Of a DNA stretch of 64,000 nucleotides, positions 9,368-19,320 are shown in pieces. The DNA is from Saccharothrix deserti (lineage in GTDB: Bacteria > Actinomycetota > Actinomycetes > Mycobacteriales > Pseudonocardiaceae). The notes below the pieces were generated by a model. The model worked only from the letters and a program-made list of their open reading frames with translations. It made no database searches and had not been told where the DNA came from. The translations under genes were made by a program, and so were the position numbers. The stretch lies in contig NZ_VKAB01000001.1 in the NCBI RefSeq assembly GCF_009769385.1, positions 124,001 through 188,000 on the forward strand. The letters are read 5' to 3'. Within the stretch, counting starts at the first letter, position 1, and each line of letters starts with the position of its first letter.

Positions 9368-12300
9368 TCAGCCCAAGCACCCGGGGCCGAGCAGCGCCTT
9401 CAGATCACCCATGAGGGACGGGGTGGGCGTGACCCGAAGGGCGTCGTCCAGCTTCAGCAACGTGTTCCGACTGCTGTTGATGACCAGGTTGAGGTGCACC
9501 TCGGTGGTGCCGGGGTGCGCGGAGAGGACTTCCTTCAACGACGTCACCAGCTTCGGGTCGCAGCGCGACGCCGACACCTTCAGCTTCAACGCCTGCGAAC
9601 CCAGCTCCGACAGGTCCGGCACGACCAGGTCGTTGGCGATCAGCGAGGTCCGGTCGTCCCGCTTCGCCACCCGCGCCTTGACCAGCACGATCGCGTCCTC
9701 GGCCACCGACATGCCGTGGACGACGTAGCTCTTCGGGAAGAACAGCACCTCGATGCCACCGGCCAGGTCCTCCAGCATCGCCGACGCCCACGGCTCGCCG
9801 TTCTTGTTCACCCGGCGGGTGACCGTCGACAGGATGCCGCCCAGGGTGACCTGCGTGCCGTCCGGCACGTCGCCTTCCAGGATCCGCGCGATCGAGGCGT
9901 CCGAATAGGACTCCAGCACGTGCTCCACGCCGTTGAGCGGGTGGCCGGACACGTACAGGCCCAGCATCTCCCGCTCCAGCGTGAGCTGGTGCTTGGACTC
10001 CCAGTGCTCGTCCGGGATCTTGACGTCGAACACCGACGCGCCGTCGCCGTCACCGCTGCCGTCGCCGAACAGGTCGAACTGGCCGCGCGCCTCTTCCTTC
10101 TTGGTGAGCATGATCGCGTCGACCGCCTCGACGTGGACCATGTGCAGGCCCTTGCGCGGGTGGCCGAGCGAGTCGAACGCGCCCGCCTTGATCAGCGATT
10201 CGACGACCTTCTTGTTGCAGGCCTGCACGTCGACCTTGCGCAGGAAGTCGGAGAAGTCGACGAACTTCCCCTTCTCCTTGCGGGTCTTGATGATCGCGTC
10301 GACCACGTTCGCGCCGACGTTGCGGATCGCGCCGAGGCCGAACCGGATGTCGTTGCCGACGGCGACGAACTCGCGCTCGGACTCGTTGACGTCCGGCGGG
10401 AGGACCGTGATGCCCATCCGGCGGCACTCGGCCAGGTAGATGGCCGACTTGTCCTTGTTGTCCGAGTTCGTGGTCAGCAGCGCGGCCATGAACTCGGCCG
10501 GGTAGTTCGCCTTGAGGTAGGCCGTCCAGTAGGAGATCAGGCCGTACGCGGCGGAGTGCGCCTTGTTGAACGCGTAGTCCGCGAACGGAACCAGGATGTC
10601 CCACAGCGTCTTGATCGCGTCGTCCGGGAAACCCTTGTCCCGCATGCCCGCCGCGAAACCCTCGTACTCCTTGTCGAGGATCTCCTTCTTCTTCTTGCCC
10701 ATCGCGCGGCGCAGCAGGTCGGCTTGGCCGAGCGAGTACCCGGCCAGCTGCTGCGCGATCGCCATGACCTGCTCCTGGTACACGATCAGGCCGTAGGTCG
10801 TGCCCAGGATGTCCTCCAGGGCGTCGGCCAGCGCCGGGTGGATCGGCGTGATCTCCTGGAGCTTGTTCTTGCGCAGCGCGTAGTTCGTGTGCGAGTTCGC
10901 GCCCATCGGGCCGGGGCGGTACAGCGCGCCCACGGCCGAGATGTCCTCGAAGTTGTCGGGCCGCATCAGCCGCAGCAGGTCCCGCATGGGCCCACCGTCC
11001 AGCTGGAACACGCCCAACGTCTCGCCCTTGGACAGCAGCGCGTAGGTCTTCTTGTCGTCCAGCCCGATCTTGTCGAGGTCGACCGTCCCCTTGCCGTTGA
11101 GCGCGATGTTCTTCAGCGCGTCGTCGATCGTGGTCAGGTTGCTCAGGCCGAGGAAGTCCATCTTCAGCAGGCCGAGCGTCTCGCACGTCGGGTAGTCGAA
11201 CTGGGTGATGATCGAACCGTCCTGCGGGCGCATCCAGACCGGGATGTGGTCCGTCAGCGGCTCCGCGGACATGATCACCGCGCAGGCGTGCACGCCCGCG
11301 TTGCGGATCAGGCCCTCCAGGCCTCGTCCGGTGTCGATGATCTCCTTGACCTGCGGGTCCGTCTCGTACAGCGCGCGGACCTCGGCCGCCTCGGAGTACC
11401 GCTTGTGCTGCGGGTCGAACACGCCGGACAGCGGGATGTCCTTGCCCATCACGGCGGGCGGCATGGCCTTGGAGATCCGGTCCGCCACCGCGTAGCCCGG
11501 CTGCCCGTACAGCACGCGGGCGGAGTCCTTGATCGCGGCCTTCGCCTTGATCGTGCCGAACGTGATCACCTGGGCGACCTTGTCGGCGCCCCACTTGTCG
11601 GTGACGTACCGGATCACGTCACCGCGCCGGCGCTCGTCGAAGTCGATGTCGATGTCGGGCGGGCTGACCCGGTCCGGGTTCAGGAACCGCTCGAAGATCA
11701 GGCCGTGCGCCAGCGGGTCGAGGTCGGTGATGCCCATCGCGTACGCGATCAGCGCGCCTGCCGCGGAACCACGGCCGGGGCCGACCCGGATGCCGTTGGC
11801 CTTGGCCCAGTTGATGAAGTCGGCGACCACCAGGAAGTAGGACGGGAAGCCCATCTGGAGGATGACGCCGATCTCGAACTCGACCTGCTTCTGGTGGACC
11901 TCGTCCACACCCCCCGGGAACCGGCGGCGCATGCCCTCCCAGACCTGCTCGCGGAAGTAGTCGGCCTCCGTCATGCCCTCGGGCACCGGGTAGCGCGGCA
12001 TCAGGTTCCGGAACGCGAACATGCCGGTCGTGTCGACCCGCTCGGCCACCAGCAGGGTGTTGCGGCACCCCTCCTGCCAGGCGTCGGACGAGTCGATCGC
12101 GCGCATCTCGTCCGGCGACTTCAGGTGGTAGCCCGTGCCGTCGAACTTGAACCGGTTCGGGTCCTGGAGCGTCTTGCCGGTCTGCACGCACAGCAGCGCC
12201 GCGTGCGCGTCGCGGTCCTCGGAGTAGGTGTAGTGCGAGTCGTTGGTCACCACGAACGGGATGCTGAGCTTCTTGGCGATGTCCAGCAGCCCGCCCCGGA

Positions 12301-12901
12301 CCCGGCTCTCGATCTCGATGCCGTGGTCCATCAGCTCGACGAAGAAGTTGTCCGCGCCGTAGATGTCGCGCCACTTCGCGGCGGCCTCCAGGGCCTCCTT
12401 CTCGTGGCCCAGGCGCAACCGCGTCTGCACCTCGCCGGACGGGCAGCCGGTCGTCGCCATCAGCCCCGCCGAGTGCTCGGCGATCAGCTCGACGTCCATC
12501 CGGGGCCACTTGCCCAGCTGGCCCTCGGTGGAGGCCCGGCTGGACATCTTCATCAGGTTGTGCAGGCCCTCGTTGTCGCGGGCCCAGATGGTCTGGTGGG
12601 TGTACGCGCCGCTGGCCGAGACGTCGTCGGCCTTCTGCCCCGGGTCGCCCCACAGCACGCGCTTCTTGTTGAAGCGCGACTCCGGGGCCAGGTACGCCTC
12701 GATGCCGATCACCGGCTTGATGCCCGCGGCGGTCGCCTGCCGGTAGAAGTCGTAGGCGCCGTACATGTTGCCGTGGTCGGTGATCGCGGCGGCGGGCATG
12801 CCCATCCGCTCGCACTCGGCGAACATGTCCTTCAGCTTGGCCGCGCCGTCGAGCATCGAGTACTCGGTGTGCACGTGGAGGTGCACAAACGAGTCGGACA
12901 C
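9368..12901 (-). CDS. dnaE: DNA polymerase III alpha subunit DnaE1
   Basis: 1177 aa replicative polymerase. The N-terminal PHP domain starts at residue 3 ([11 protein letters not shown]) and retains the histidine/aspartate metal ligands, for example T-D-H-G-N near residue 41, as expected for the proofreading PHP domain of actinobacterial DnaE1. The catalytic palm shows P-D-I-D-I-D-F-D-E near residue 415, and G-P-G-R-G-S-A-A-G lies just before it. The C-terminal third carries helix-hairpin-helix and OB-fold segments. GTG at 12901 follows a purine-rich AGGGGGG site and leaves the H-x-H motif at the N-terminus. It is divergent from the next gene with 156 bases between. Confidence 0.96.
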   Translation of the reverse strand: MSDSFVHLHVHTEYSMLDGAAKLKDMFAECERMGMPAAAITDHGNMYGAYDFYRQATAAGIKPVIGIEAYLAPESRFNKKRVLWGDPGQKADDVSASGAYTHQTIWARDNEGLHNLMKMSSRASTEGQLGKWPRMDVELIAEHSAGLMATTGCPSGEVQTRLRLGHEKEALEAAAKWRDIYGADNFFVELMDHGIEIESRVRGGLLDIAKKLSIPFVVTNDSHYTYSEDRDAHAALLCVQTGKTLQDPNRFKFDGTGYHLKSPDEMRAIDSSDAWQEGCRNTLLVAERVDTTGMFAFRNLMPRYPVPEGMTEADYFREQVWEGMRRRFPGGVDEVHQKQVEFEIGVILQMGFPSYFLVVADFINWAKANGIRVGPGRGSAAGALIAYAMGITDLDPLAHGLIFERFLNPDRVSPPDIDIDFDERRRGDVIRYVTDKWGADKVAQVITFGTIKAKAAIKDSARVLYGQPGYAVADRISKAMPPAVMGKDIPLSGVFDPQHKRYSEAAEVRALYETDPQVKEIIDTGRGLEGLIRNAGVHACAVIMSAEPLTDHIPVWMRPQDGSIITQFDYPTCETLGLLKMDFLGLSNLTTIDDALKNIALNGKGTVDLDKIGLDDKKTYALLSKGETLGVFQLDGGPMRDLLRLMRPDNFEDISAVGALYRPGPMGANSHTNYALRKNKLQEITPIHPALADALEDILGTTYGLIVYQEQVMAIAQQLAGYSLGQADLLRRAMGKKKKEILDKEYEGFAAGMRDKGFPDDAIKTLWDILVPFADYAFNKAHSAAYGLISYWTAYLKANYPAEFMAALLTTNSDNKDKSAIYLAECRRMGITVLPPDVNESEREFVAVGNDIRFGLGAIRNVGANVVDAIIKTRKEKGKFVDFSDFLRKVDVQACNKKVVESLIKAGAFDSLGHPRKGLHMVHVEAVDAIMLTKKEEARGQFDLFGDGSGDGDGASVFDVKIPDEHWESKHQLTLEREMLGLYVSGHPLNGVEHVLESYSDASIARILEGDVPDGTQVTLGGILSTVTRRVNKNGEPWASAMLEDLAGGIEVLFFPKSYVVHGMSVAEDAIVLVKARVAKRDDRTSLIANDLVVPDLSELGSQALKLKVSASRCDPKLVTSLKEVLSAHPGTTEVHLNLVINSSRNTLLKLDDALRVTPTPSLMGDLKALLGPGCLG

Positions 12902-13057
12902 CCAAACCCCCCTGAAGATCGCAGCGGGCCCGGGACAGAGCGCGGGCGAGACATCTGCGAGCCTAACCCCAAAACGCTCCGTGGTCGCCCGGCGGGGGTG
13001 GGTGTGTCGGCCGGGCCGATGACGCGAAGATCGGCCCAGCCGGGTAGCGTTCTTGGT

Positions 13058-13972
13058 GTGGTAGCGCCGGACCCCGTCGACGCCCGTCTCCTGGCCATGA
13101 TCGCCGAGATGGGCCGTGCCGCCGTGCACGAGGTGGCCGCCCGGCTGGGCATGGACCCGCGCGAGGCCGCCACCCGGCTGATCACGTTGTCCGGCAGCGG
13201 GTTGCCGCTGCTCGTCGGCGTGGAGTGCGACCCGAACGGCATCCGCAAGGCACTGGCCAACAGCGTGGCGTGGGGCAACTACGCGGGACCCGGCGGACAG
13301 GCCGTCCGCGGCACGCCGAGCGGCCCGTACCCGCCCGTGCCGGGCACGGTGCACGGCACGCCGTCGGGCCCCTACCCCGGTTACCCCGGCCCGCAGGGGC
13401 CGCCCAGCACGCCGTTCCCGGCGCAACCGCAGACCGGACCGCACGTGGGACCGCCGTCCGGGCCGGTGCCGCTGCCGGAGCCGATGAACACGTGGGGCGT
13501 GCCCGGCACGTCCGGCTGGGCGCGCGGCGACCAGGCACCCGCGCCGCGCTCGCGCACCGGCAAGATCGGCAGCACGTTGGAGACCGAGGGCCTGGAGGGC
13601 GCCCGGTTCACCATCCAGCTGGTCGAGGTGGTCGACCCGGCCGACTTCCTGTTCACCGCGGCCGGGTACAAGCTGGCCGACGGCGAGCGGGCCGTGGTCG
13701 TGCACACGGAGCTGGCGAACATCGGCCAGGTGCCGTTCAACGCCCTGCCCGACATGTACCTGGTGCTGATGACCAACAAGGGCGAGACGGTGGGCAAGGC
13801 GCCGGTGTCGCTGTCGTCCCGGCCGCCGCACAAGATCGGCGTGCAGCCGGGCGAGACGGCGGGCGGCCACACCGTCTACGTGCTGCCCGAGGACACCGTG
13901 ATCTTCTCGGTGCGCTGGAGCTCCCGCCCGGAGACCGACCTCAACACCCTGGTCTGGACGATCGAGGACTAG
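13058..13972 (+). CDS. Winged-helix, proline-rich linker and beta-sandwich protein
   Basis: 304 aa from GTG at 13058. Residues 6-70 look like a winged-helix domain ([14 protein letters not shown] with [10 protein letters not shown]), resembling the N-terminal domain of AsnC-like proteins. Residues 75-160 are low-complexity Gly/Pro/Thr with repeated T-P-S-G-P-Y-P units. Residues 170-304 form a beta-rich domain resembling DUF4352-type immunoglobulin-like folds, ending W-T-I-E-D. The combination is recognisable only at the domain level. It could be a DNA-associated or surface-assembly protein. It is divergent from dnaE, and its stop shares CTAG with the stop of the gene on the other strand. Confidence 0.65.
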   Translation: MVAPDPVDARLLAMIAEMGRAAVHEVAARLGMDPREAATRLITLSGSGLPLLVGVECDPNGIRKALANSVAWGNYAGPGGQAVRGTPSGPYPPVPGTVHGTPSGPYPGYPGPQGPPSTPFPAQPQTGPHVGPPSGPVPLPEPMNTWGVPGTSGWARGDQAPAPRSRTGKIGSTLETEGLEGARFTIQLVEVVDPADFLFTAAGYKLADGERAVVVHTELANIGQVPFNALPDMYLVLMTNKGETVGKAPVSLSSRPPHKIGVQPGETAGGHTVYVLPEDTVIFSVRWSSRPETDLNTLVWTIED

Positions 13973-14346
13973 GCGGGCACGGGCGCCGGTTCGGTGTCCC
14001 GGGTGATGCCCACGTCGCCCCTGGTGAGGGTGGCGAACAGGACCACGGCCAGCACCGACGCGCCCGCCATCACGGTCACCATCGGCAGCACGCTCGCCGA
14101 GCCGCCCGCACCGACCAGCGGCGCCATCAGGCCGCCGACCAGGAACGTCGTCACACCGAGCACGGCCGACGCGCTGCCCGCCGACAGACCGATGATGAAC
14201 GTCGTCAGGGACAGCTGGATCTGCGACCCGGTCGCGTCGAACTCCTCCGCCATGGAGGGGAACGCCGGCAGGTAGGTGTCGATCGAGAGCGGCCCCAAGC
14301 AGCACAGGGCTCCCAGGAGCGCTACCAGTCGGGCCCTGTTGTCCAT
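13969..14346 (-). pseudogene. Internally deleted Bcr/CflA drug-efflux MFS transporter
   Basis: 125 aa open frame. Residues 1-57 match the start of Bcr/CflA transporters: TM1 with [13 protein letters not shown] and then [12 protein letters not shown]. From about residue 58 the sequence jumps to what looks like the last two membrane segments ([16 protein letters not shown] and the T-V-M-A-G-A-S-V-L block) and a short tail. A full family member has about 400 residues and 12 segments, so some 270 residues seem to have been lost by an in-frame deletion. It cannot work as a normal MFS pump; whether the remnant is expressed is unknown. Confidence 0.75.
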
Positions 14347-14465
14347 GCGGCGGTCCCCCAGGCTCGTTGGGTGAAAAGCTTCGCAAGCCGAACGATCTGG
14401 GGAAAGCGATATGTCCTACGTCACGCGTTCAGACGAGGATTTCGCTCGAACGTGGACGTGTCGCG

Positions 14466-15398
14466 TCAGTAGCCCTCGGCGCGCAGCAGTTCCAGGGCTT
14501 CGGCGAGGTCGGCCGGGTACTCGCTGGTGAACTCCACCCACTGGCCGTCGGCCGGGTGGTGGAAGCCCAGCGTCCGGGCGTGCAGCCACTGCCGGGTGAC
14601 GCCGAGCCGCTTGGCCAGCGACGGGTCGGCACCGTAGGTGATGTCGCCGACGCACGGGTGCCGCAGTGCGGAGAAGTGGACCCGGATCTGGTGCGTGCGG
14701 CCGGTCTCCAGGTGCACGTCGAGCAGTGACGCGGCCCGGAAGGCCTCGACCACCTCGTAGTGCGTGATGCTCGGCTTGCCGTTGGCCATCACGGCGAACT
14801 TGTAGTCGTGCTTCGGGTGCCGGTCGATCGGGGCGTCGATGGTGCCCTTGATCGGGTCCGGGTGCCCCTGCACGAGGGCGTGGTAGAGCTTGTCGACCGT
14901 CCGTTCCTTGAACGCGTGCTTCAAGGCCGAGTAGGCGCTCTCGCTCTTCGCGACCACCATGACACCGGTCGTGCCGACGTCCAGGCGGTGCACGACGCCC
15001 TGCCGTTCGGCCGCGCCCGACGTGGCGATCCGGATGCCGGCCGCGGCCAGGCCGCCGACCACGGTGGGACCGGTCCAGCCGGGGCTGGGGTGGACGGCCA
15101 CGCCGACCGGCTTGTCCACCACGATGATGTCGTCGTCCTCGTACAGGACCTTGAGGCCCTCCACGGGCACGGCCTGCACCTGCACCGGCCGTTCGGGCTC
15201 GGGGAGGGTGACCTCCAGCATCGCGCCCGCCACCAGCCGGTCCGACTTGCCGGCGGGCTGGCCGTCGAGCACCACGTCACCCGATTCGGTCAACGCCGCG
15301 ACCACCGTGCGGGACAGGCCGAGGAGCTTGGCCAGGCCCGCGTCGACCCTCATCCCGTCCAGGCCGTCCGGCACGGGAAGGGTCCGGTACCCGCTCAT
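14466..15398 (-). CDS. rluD: RluA/RluD-family 23S rRNA pseudouridine synthase
   Basis: 310 aa. An S4 RNA-binding domain (residues about 15-75, [14 protein letters not shown]) is followed by the catalytic domain with motif H-R-L-D-V-G-T-T-G near residue 140, whose Asp is the nucleophile, then Y-H-A-L-V-Q-G and [10 protein letters not shown] near 232. This fits the large-subunit RluD type. It follows lspA in the usual actinobacterial order, but here a 78-base mini-ORF repeat lies between them, and the rluD ATG overlaps the mini-ORF stop (ATGA). Confidence 0.9.
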   Translation of the reverse strand: MSGYRTLPVPDGLDGMRVDAGLAKLLGLSRTVVAALTESGDVVLDGQPAGKSDRLVAGAMLEVTLPEPERPVQVQAVPVEGLKVLYEDDDIIVVDKPVGVAVHPSPGWTGPTVVGGLAAAGIRIATSGAAERQGVVHRLDVGTTGVMVVAKSESAYSALKHAFKERTVDKLYHALVQGHPDPIKGTIDAPIDRHPKHDYKFAVMANGKPSITHYEVVEAFRAASLLDVHLETGRTHQIRVHFSALRHPCVGDITYGADPSLAKRLGVTRQWLHARTLGFHHPADGQWVEFTSEYPADLAEALELLRAEGY

Positions 15399-15475
15399 GC
15401 GCACACCTCGCCAGCGCCCGGCGTGGCAAGAGCGGTGCGCGCTGTGTTGGATGATTCGCTCGCAAGCTCGCTCAT
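15395..15475 (-). repeat. MIRU-like coupling repeat, copy 1, encoding a 26-aa mini-ORF
   Basis: Reading on the minus strand, ATG at 15475 overlaps the lspA stop (ATGA), 26 codons follow, and the TGA stop overlaps the rluD start (ATGA). The peptide is [20 protein letters not shown] then A-G-E-V-C-A. The unit begins and ends with the same ATGAGCG, as if a DTGA stop/start overlap had been duplicated by insertion. Two relatives occur at 32388-32468 and 63726-63827. The peptide half that is shared by all copies ends A-L-A-T-P-x-A-G-E-x-C-A. Whether the peptide or only the coupling matters is unknown. Confidence 0.8.
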
Positions 15476-16056
15476 TTGCCCGCCTTCTTGTGCGCCGCGG
15501 GCTTCGTCTCCACACGCGTGCCGTCGTAGTCCCGCTGGAGCAGCGCCATCAGCACGATCACGCCACCACCCACGCAGATGGCGGAGTCCGCCAGGTTGAA
15601 CACCGGGAAGAAGTTCCCCCACGGGTCGAGCACCGAGATGAAGTCGACCACGCCGCCGCGCAGCGGGCCGGGTCCGCGGAAGATGCGGTCCACGAGGTTG
15701 CCCATCGCGCCGCCCAGGACCAGGCCGAGGCCGATGGCCCAGCCGATCGACCGCAGCCTGCGCGCGATCCACAGGATGAACACGACCACGCTCGACGCGA
15801 TCAGGGCGAGGATCACCGTCCAGCCCTCGGCCAGGCCGAACGCGGCGCCCGTGTTGCGGATCAGCGGCAGGTAGAGCAGGCCGCCGAGCAGCTCGACCGG
15901 CTCCCGCCCCTCCAGCTCCTCCACCGCGACGATCTTGGTGACCAGGTCGAGGGCCAACACCAGCGGTGCGATCACGGCCAGCAGGAGGACCCGTCGCTTC
16001 GGCAGCGGTGGGTCCTGGTCCGGCGTGTCCGGCTCGGTGTTGGGATCGGTGCTCAC
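15472..16056 (-). CDS. lspA: Lipoprotein signal peptidase
   Basis: 194 aa from GTG at 16056; the frame stays open further upstream, but this start leaves a short acidic/proline-rich N-terminus before TM1. Four membrane segments. The aspartyl protease signature residues are in G-N-L-V-D-R-I near residue 132 and F-N-L-A-D-S-A near 160, with conserved N-T-G-A-A-F-G-L near 80. It cleaves the signal peptide of diacylglyceryl prolipoproteins at the membrane. It ends in a basic tail (H-K-K-A-G-K), whose stop overlaps the mini-ORF repeat. Confidence 0.93.
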   Translation of the reverse strand: MSTDPNTEPDTPDQDPPLPKRRVLLLAVIAPLVLALDLVTKIVAVEELEGREPVELLGGLLYLPLIRNTGAAFGLAEGWTVILALIASSVVVFILWIARRLRSIGWAIGLGLVLGGAMGNLVDRIFRGPGPLRGGVVDFISVLDPWGNFFPVFNLADSAICVGGGVIVLMALLQRDYDGTRVETKPAAHKKAGK

Positions 16057-16079
16057 CGGGCCATTGTCCAGTATCCGAC

Positions 16080-17474
16080 TCAGCGCAGGAACGGCGGGAG
16101 CGCGCGCTCGTCGTTCAGCGGGACCCAACGGCCGTTCCGGTGCTCGTACTCCCACCTCGAACCCTCGGTGACGAGAGCGCGCAACGCGGCCACGAAACGG
16201 TCCACGTGCTCCTCGGTGGTGCCCAGGCCGATGGACGCCCGGAGCGCGCGCTCACCGTCCGTGAGGCGGTGCACGGCCACGTGGGCGCAGAACGCGCCGT
16301 CACGCACGCCGATGCCGTGCTCGGCGGACAGCGCGGCGGCGAGGTAGCCGGCGTCCTGACCGCCGACGGTGAAGCTCACCACACCCACCCGGTCCTGGTC
16401 CGCGCCGAACAGCGTCAGCTCGTGCACACCGGGAACGGTCTCCAGGCCCGCGCGGAGCCTCGCCAGGAGCACGCGCTCGTGCTCGGTGGTCTGCGCCCAG
16501 TGCCGCCCCAGCACGTCGCAGGCCACGGCCAGCGCGTGCACGCCCACCACGTTCGGCGTGCCGGCCTCGTGCCGCTCGGGGACCGCGGACCAGGCCACGC
16601 CCAGCCGGTCGCCGTGATCGGTGACGCGGGCCGTCGCACCGCCGCCCACCAGGTACGGCTCGGCGGCCTGCAACCAGTCGGACCGCCCGACCAGCACACC
16701 GGCGCCGAACGGCGCGTAGACCTTGTGCCCGGACAGCACGGTGTAGTCGACGTCGAGCGCCCGCACGTCCACCGGCCGGTGCGGCGCGAGCTGGGCGGCG
16801 TCCAGGGCGATCCGGGCGCCGTGCCTGCGGGCCACCCGGGCCAGCTCGGCCACCGGCCACACCTCGCCGGTCACGTTGGACGCCCCGGTCACCACGACCA
16901 GGCGCGGGCCGACGGGCGCCTCGCGCAGCGCCCGGTCCAGCTCCAGCACCGCCTGGGCGGGCGAGGCCGGGGTGCGCAGGCGGCGCACGTTCGGGCCGCG
17001 CCACGGCAGCAGCGCGGCGTGGTGCTCGGTGTCGAACAGGATCACGGCGGTGTGCTTCGGCAGGCTCCTGGCCAGCAGGTTCAGCGCGTCGGTGGTGTTG
17101 CGGGCGAACACGACGGCGTCGCTGTCGCGGGCGCCGAGGAAGCGGCGGACGGACGTACGGGCCTGCTCGTAGACCTTCGTGCTGACCTGGGAGGCGAAAC
17201 CCGCGCCCCGGTGCACGCTGGCGTACCAGGGCAGCAGCTCGTCCACGGCGTCGCGGACCTGCTCCAGGCACGGCGCGCTGGCCGCGTGGTCGAGGTTCGC
17301 GTACTCGACGCGCTCACCGGTGACCAGCGGCACGCGCAGCGCGGAACCGACGACGCGCGGCAGTCCCCACTTCTCCTGGGCCGATTTCCCTGGGGCGGAC
17401 TTCTCCGGGCCGGGCCCGTCGAAGCCGAGCTTCTCGGTGCCGGCGACGGTGTTTCGGGGAACTGCGATCGTCAT
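16080..17474 (-). CDS. Class V aminotransferase / cysteine-desulfurase-like enzyme under SAM-IV riboswitch
   Basis: 464 aa PLP enzyme. After a charged, low-complexity N-terminus (residues 1-50) the class V fold appears: N-L-D-H-A-A-S-A-P near residue 59, F-A-R-N-T-T-D-A-L-N near 122, H-H-A-A-L-L-P-W near 150, the PLP Asp in I-A-L-D-A-A-Q near 225 and the PLP lysine in V-L-S-G-H-K-V-Y-A-P-F-G near 250. A cysteine in G-A-F-C-A-H near 400 could be the persulfide-carrying residue of a desulfurase. The SAM riboswitch in its leader points to methionine/sulfur metabolism. Exact substrate unknown. Confidence 0.85.
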   Translation of the reverse strand: MTIAVPRNTVAGTEKLGFDGPGPEKSAPGKSAQEKWGLPRVVGSALRVPLVTGERVEYANLDHAASAPCLEQVRDAVDELLPWYASVHRGAGFASQVSTKVYEQARTSVRRFLGARDSDAVVFARNTTDALNLLARSLPKHTAVILFDTEHHAALLPWRGPNVRRLRTPASPAQAVLELDRALREAPVGPRLVVVTGASNVTGEVWPVAELARVARRHGARIALDAAQLAPHRPVDVRALDVDYTVLSGHKVYAPFGAGVLVGRSDWLQAAEPYLVGGGATARVTDHGDRLGVAWSAVPERHEAGTPNVVGVHALAVACDVLGRHWAQTTEHERVLLARLRAGLETVPGVHELTLFGADQDRVGVVSFTVGGQDAGYLAAALSAEHGIGVRDGAFCAHVAVHRLTDGERALRASIGLGTTEEHVDRFVAALRALVTEGSRWEYEHRNGRWVPLNDERALPPFLR

Positions 17475-17510
17475 GACGCCCTCCGGGGGTCCGGGACCCC
17501 GTTCGAGAGG

Positions 17511-17626
17511 GAGCCCGCGCTTGCCGGACGCCCTGCGCGCCAGGCCAGGTCCTCACCGGGGGCACCCCACCGCGGTAGGAGGGTTGCCGGCCAGCAAGCC
17601 CGGGCTTGTCGCTGGCACTCATGACC
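17511..17626 (-). ncRNA. SAM-IV riboswitch
   Basis: The minus strand from 17626 closely follows the actinobacterial SAM-IV aptamer, including the terminal stem start GGTCATGAGTGCCAGCG, the GCTTGCTGGCCGGCAACCC core with CTCC, the CCGCGGTGGGGTGCC P3/P4 region, the closing GGTGAGGACC, and the late pseudoknot arm GGCAAGCGCGGGCTC. It ends 36 bases before the aminotransferase start. The intervening leader holds a GGGGTCC-CG-GACCCC hairpin and the GGAGGG ribosome-binding site, so SAM binding probably controls translation or transcription there. Confidence 0.9.
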
Positions 17627-17693
17627 TTCGCTTCGAAGCTAACCCAGAGCGCACGCCCGCGTCGAGGGGCGTTCACATCCTGGGAGACGAGGG

Positions 17694-19166
17694 TCACGGC
17701 AGCCCGACGTCGCCCTTCCACCGGGCGAACCGGCCCGCCCGGTCCACGGCCCGGATGCGCTGCTCGGTCGCCGTGCGCATGGCCTCGGTGCACACGACCA
17801 GCAGCTGGTCGTGCTCCTGCAACCGGGTCGTCTGCTGCGGTGTGAAGCCCTTCTCGTCCCGCACCACGAGGCTCACCGACGACCCCGGCGGCAGCCGCAG
17901 CTCGGACAGGTACACGCCGTGCAGCTTGGAGCCCTCCTGGATGCGGATCTGGAGGAGTTCCGCGCCCAGTTCGTCCAGCGCCGACGAGTCGACCTGCACC
18001 TCCTGCGCCTCACCGGACTTGACCAGCTTCAGCCACTTGGCCAGCCACGGCAGGGTCGTGCCCTGCACCACGGTCAGCACCACGACCAGCACGAACACCG
18101 CGTCCACGAGATCCTGCGCGCCCGGCACCCCCTGGATCAGCGGGATCAGGGCGAACACGATCGGCACCGCCCCGCGCAGCCCGGACCAGGAGATGAACAC
18201 CTGATCCCGCCACGGCACCCCGAACGGCAGCGCCGCGAACAGCACCGACAGCGGCCGGGCGAACAGCACCAGCACCGCGCCCGCGACCAGGGCGGGCACC
18301 AGCGCGTCGAGCAGCCGTCCGGGCGAGGCGTACAGGCCGAGCAGCACGAACAGGCCGATCTGCGCGATCCAACCCAGCCCTTCGGCGAACGACAGGGTGT
18401 CCGCCCGGTGCGGCAGCCGGGCGTTGCCGAGCACGAGCGCGGCGATGTAGACGGCGAGGAAACCGGACGCGTGCGCGAGGTCGCCCGCGGTGTAGGCGAG
18501 CAGGCACACCGCGACCGTGGCCAGCGGGTACAGGCCGGTGGCCGGCAGCGCGGCCCGGCGCAGGCCGACGCCGCCCAGCCAGCCGAGCCCGATGCCGATC
18601 AAGCCGCCGGCGATCAGTTCGTAGACCATCAGCAGCGGCGCGGTCCACGTGATCGGGTCGGGTGCGGCGAGCAGCACGACGGCGATGTAGACCGGCGCGT
18701 CGTTGATGCCGGACTCCAGTTCGAGGGGGCCGATGAGCCGTTTGCCCACACCCACCCCGCGCAACACGCTGAACACCGCGGCGGCGTCGGTGGACGACAG
18801 CACCGCGCCCCACAGCAGCGCCGTGCGCCAGTCCATGTCCAGCAGGTGGTGCAGCGCGAACCCGGTGACCGCGATGCTCACGCCAACGGACACAGTGGAC
18901 AGTGCGATGCCCAGGCCCAGCGCGGGTTTCACCTCGCTCCACCGGGTGGTGAGGCCACCTTCGGTGAGGATCAGCACGAGCGCGACCGTGCCCAGCGAAC
19001 GGGTCAGGTCGGCGTCCTCGAACTGGATGCCGAGCACCGCCTCGCCGAGCAGCACGCCGATGCCGAGGTAGAGCAGGAGGGACGGCAGACCGAGCCGGAT
19101 CGACACCCTCACCGCGATGACCGAAAGCAGGAGAACCGCGGCGGCGATGCCGAGGAAGCCCGTCAC
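17694..19166 (-). CDS. CPA1-family cation/proton antiporter with C-terminal TrkA-C domain
   Basis: 490 aa from GTG at 19166 (frame open to 19217). About 12 membrane segments show the NhaP/CvrA pattern: L-G-L-P-S-L-L-L-Y-L-G-I-G near the start, S-S-T-D-A-A-A-V-F near residue 145 and E-S-G-I-N-D-A-P near 170, the acidic pair of the transport site. The last ~110 residues form a soluble TrkA-C/RCK_C domain that senses ligands. This matches the NhaP2-type K+/H+ antiporters. The gene ends 67 bases before the SAM-IV aptamer and is probably a separate transcription unit. Confidence 0.88.
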   Translation of the reverse strand: MTGFLGIAAAVLLLSVIAVRVSIRLGLPSLLLYLGIGVLLGEAVLGIQFEDADLTRSLGTVALVLILTEGGLTTRWSEVKPALGLGIALSTVSVGVSIAVTGFALHHLLDMDWRTALLWGAVLSSTDAAAVFSVLRGVGVGKRLIGPLELESGINDAPVYIAVVLLAAPDPITWTAPLLMVYELIAGGLIGIGLGWLGGVGLRRAALPATGLYPLATVAVCLLAYTAGDLAHASGFLAVYIAALVLGNARLPHRADTLSFAEGLGWIAQIGLFVLLGLYASPGRLLDALVPALVAGAVLVLFARPLSVLFAALPFGVPWRDQVFISWSGLRGAVPIVFALIPLIQGVPGAQDLVDAVFVLVVVLTVVQGTTLPWLAKWLKLVKSGEAQEVQVDSSALDELGAELLQIRIQEGSKLHGVYLSELRLPPGSSVSLVVRDEKGFTPQQTTRLQEHDQLLVVCTEAMRTATEQRIRAVDRAGRFARWKGDVGLP

Positions 19167-19320
19167 ACCGCCCACTCGACCTCCACACCGTCGTCCCGCC
19201 GGCCGTCCAGTTGTCACTCGACGGGGTCATTCTCCCCGGCGGCACCGGAATGGACGAATCCGGCGGCGCACGCAGCATCACCGACGCGACTCACGCGCCC
19301 CTTCTGTCCACAAGCAACAG

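Noticed and set aside
9338..13972. Very long plus-strand open frame (1544 codons) opposite dnaE
   Set aside because: It is arginine/valine/leucine-rich antisense sequence over a clear DnaE1. Only its last 304 codons (from 13058) are a real gene.
15395..15475. Mini-ORF read as an N-terminal extension of rluD or a read-through of lspA
   Set aside because: The mini-ORF has its own stop overlapping the rluD ATG and lies in another frame; the same design at two unrelated gene pairs shows it is a separate unit.
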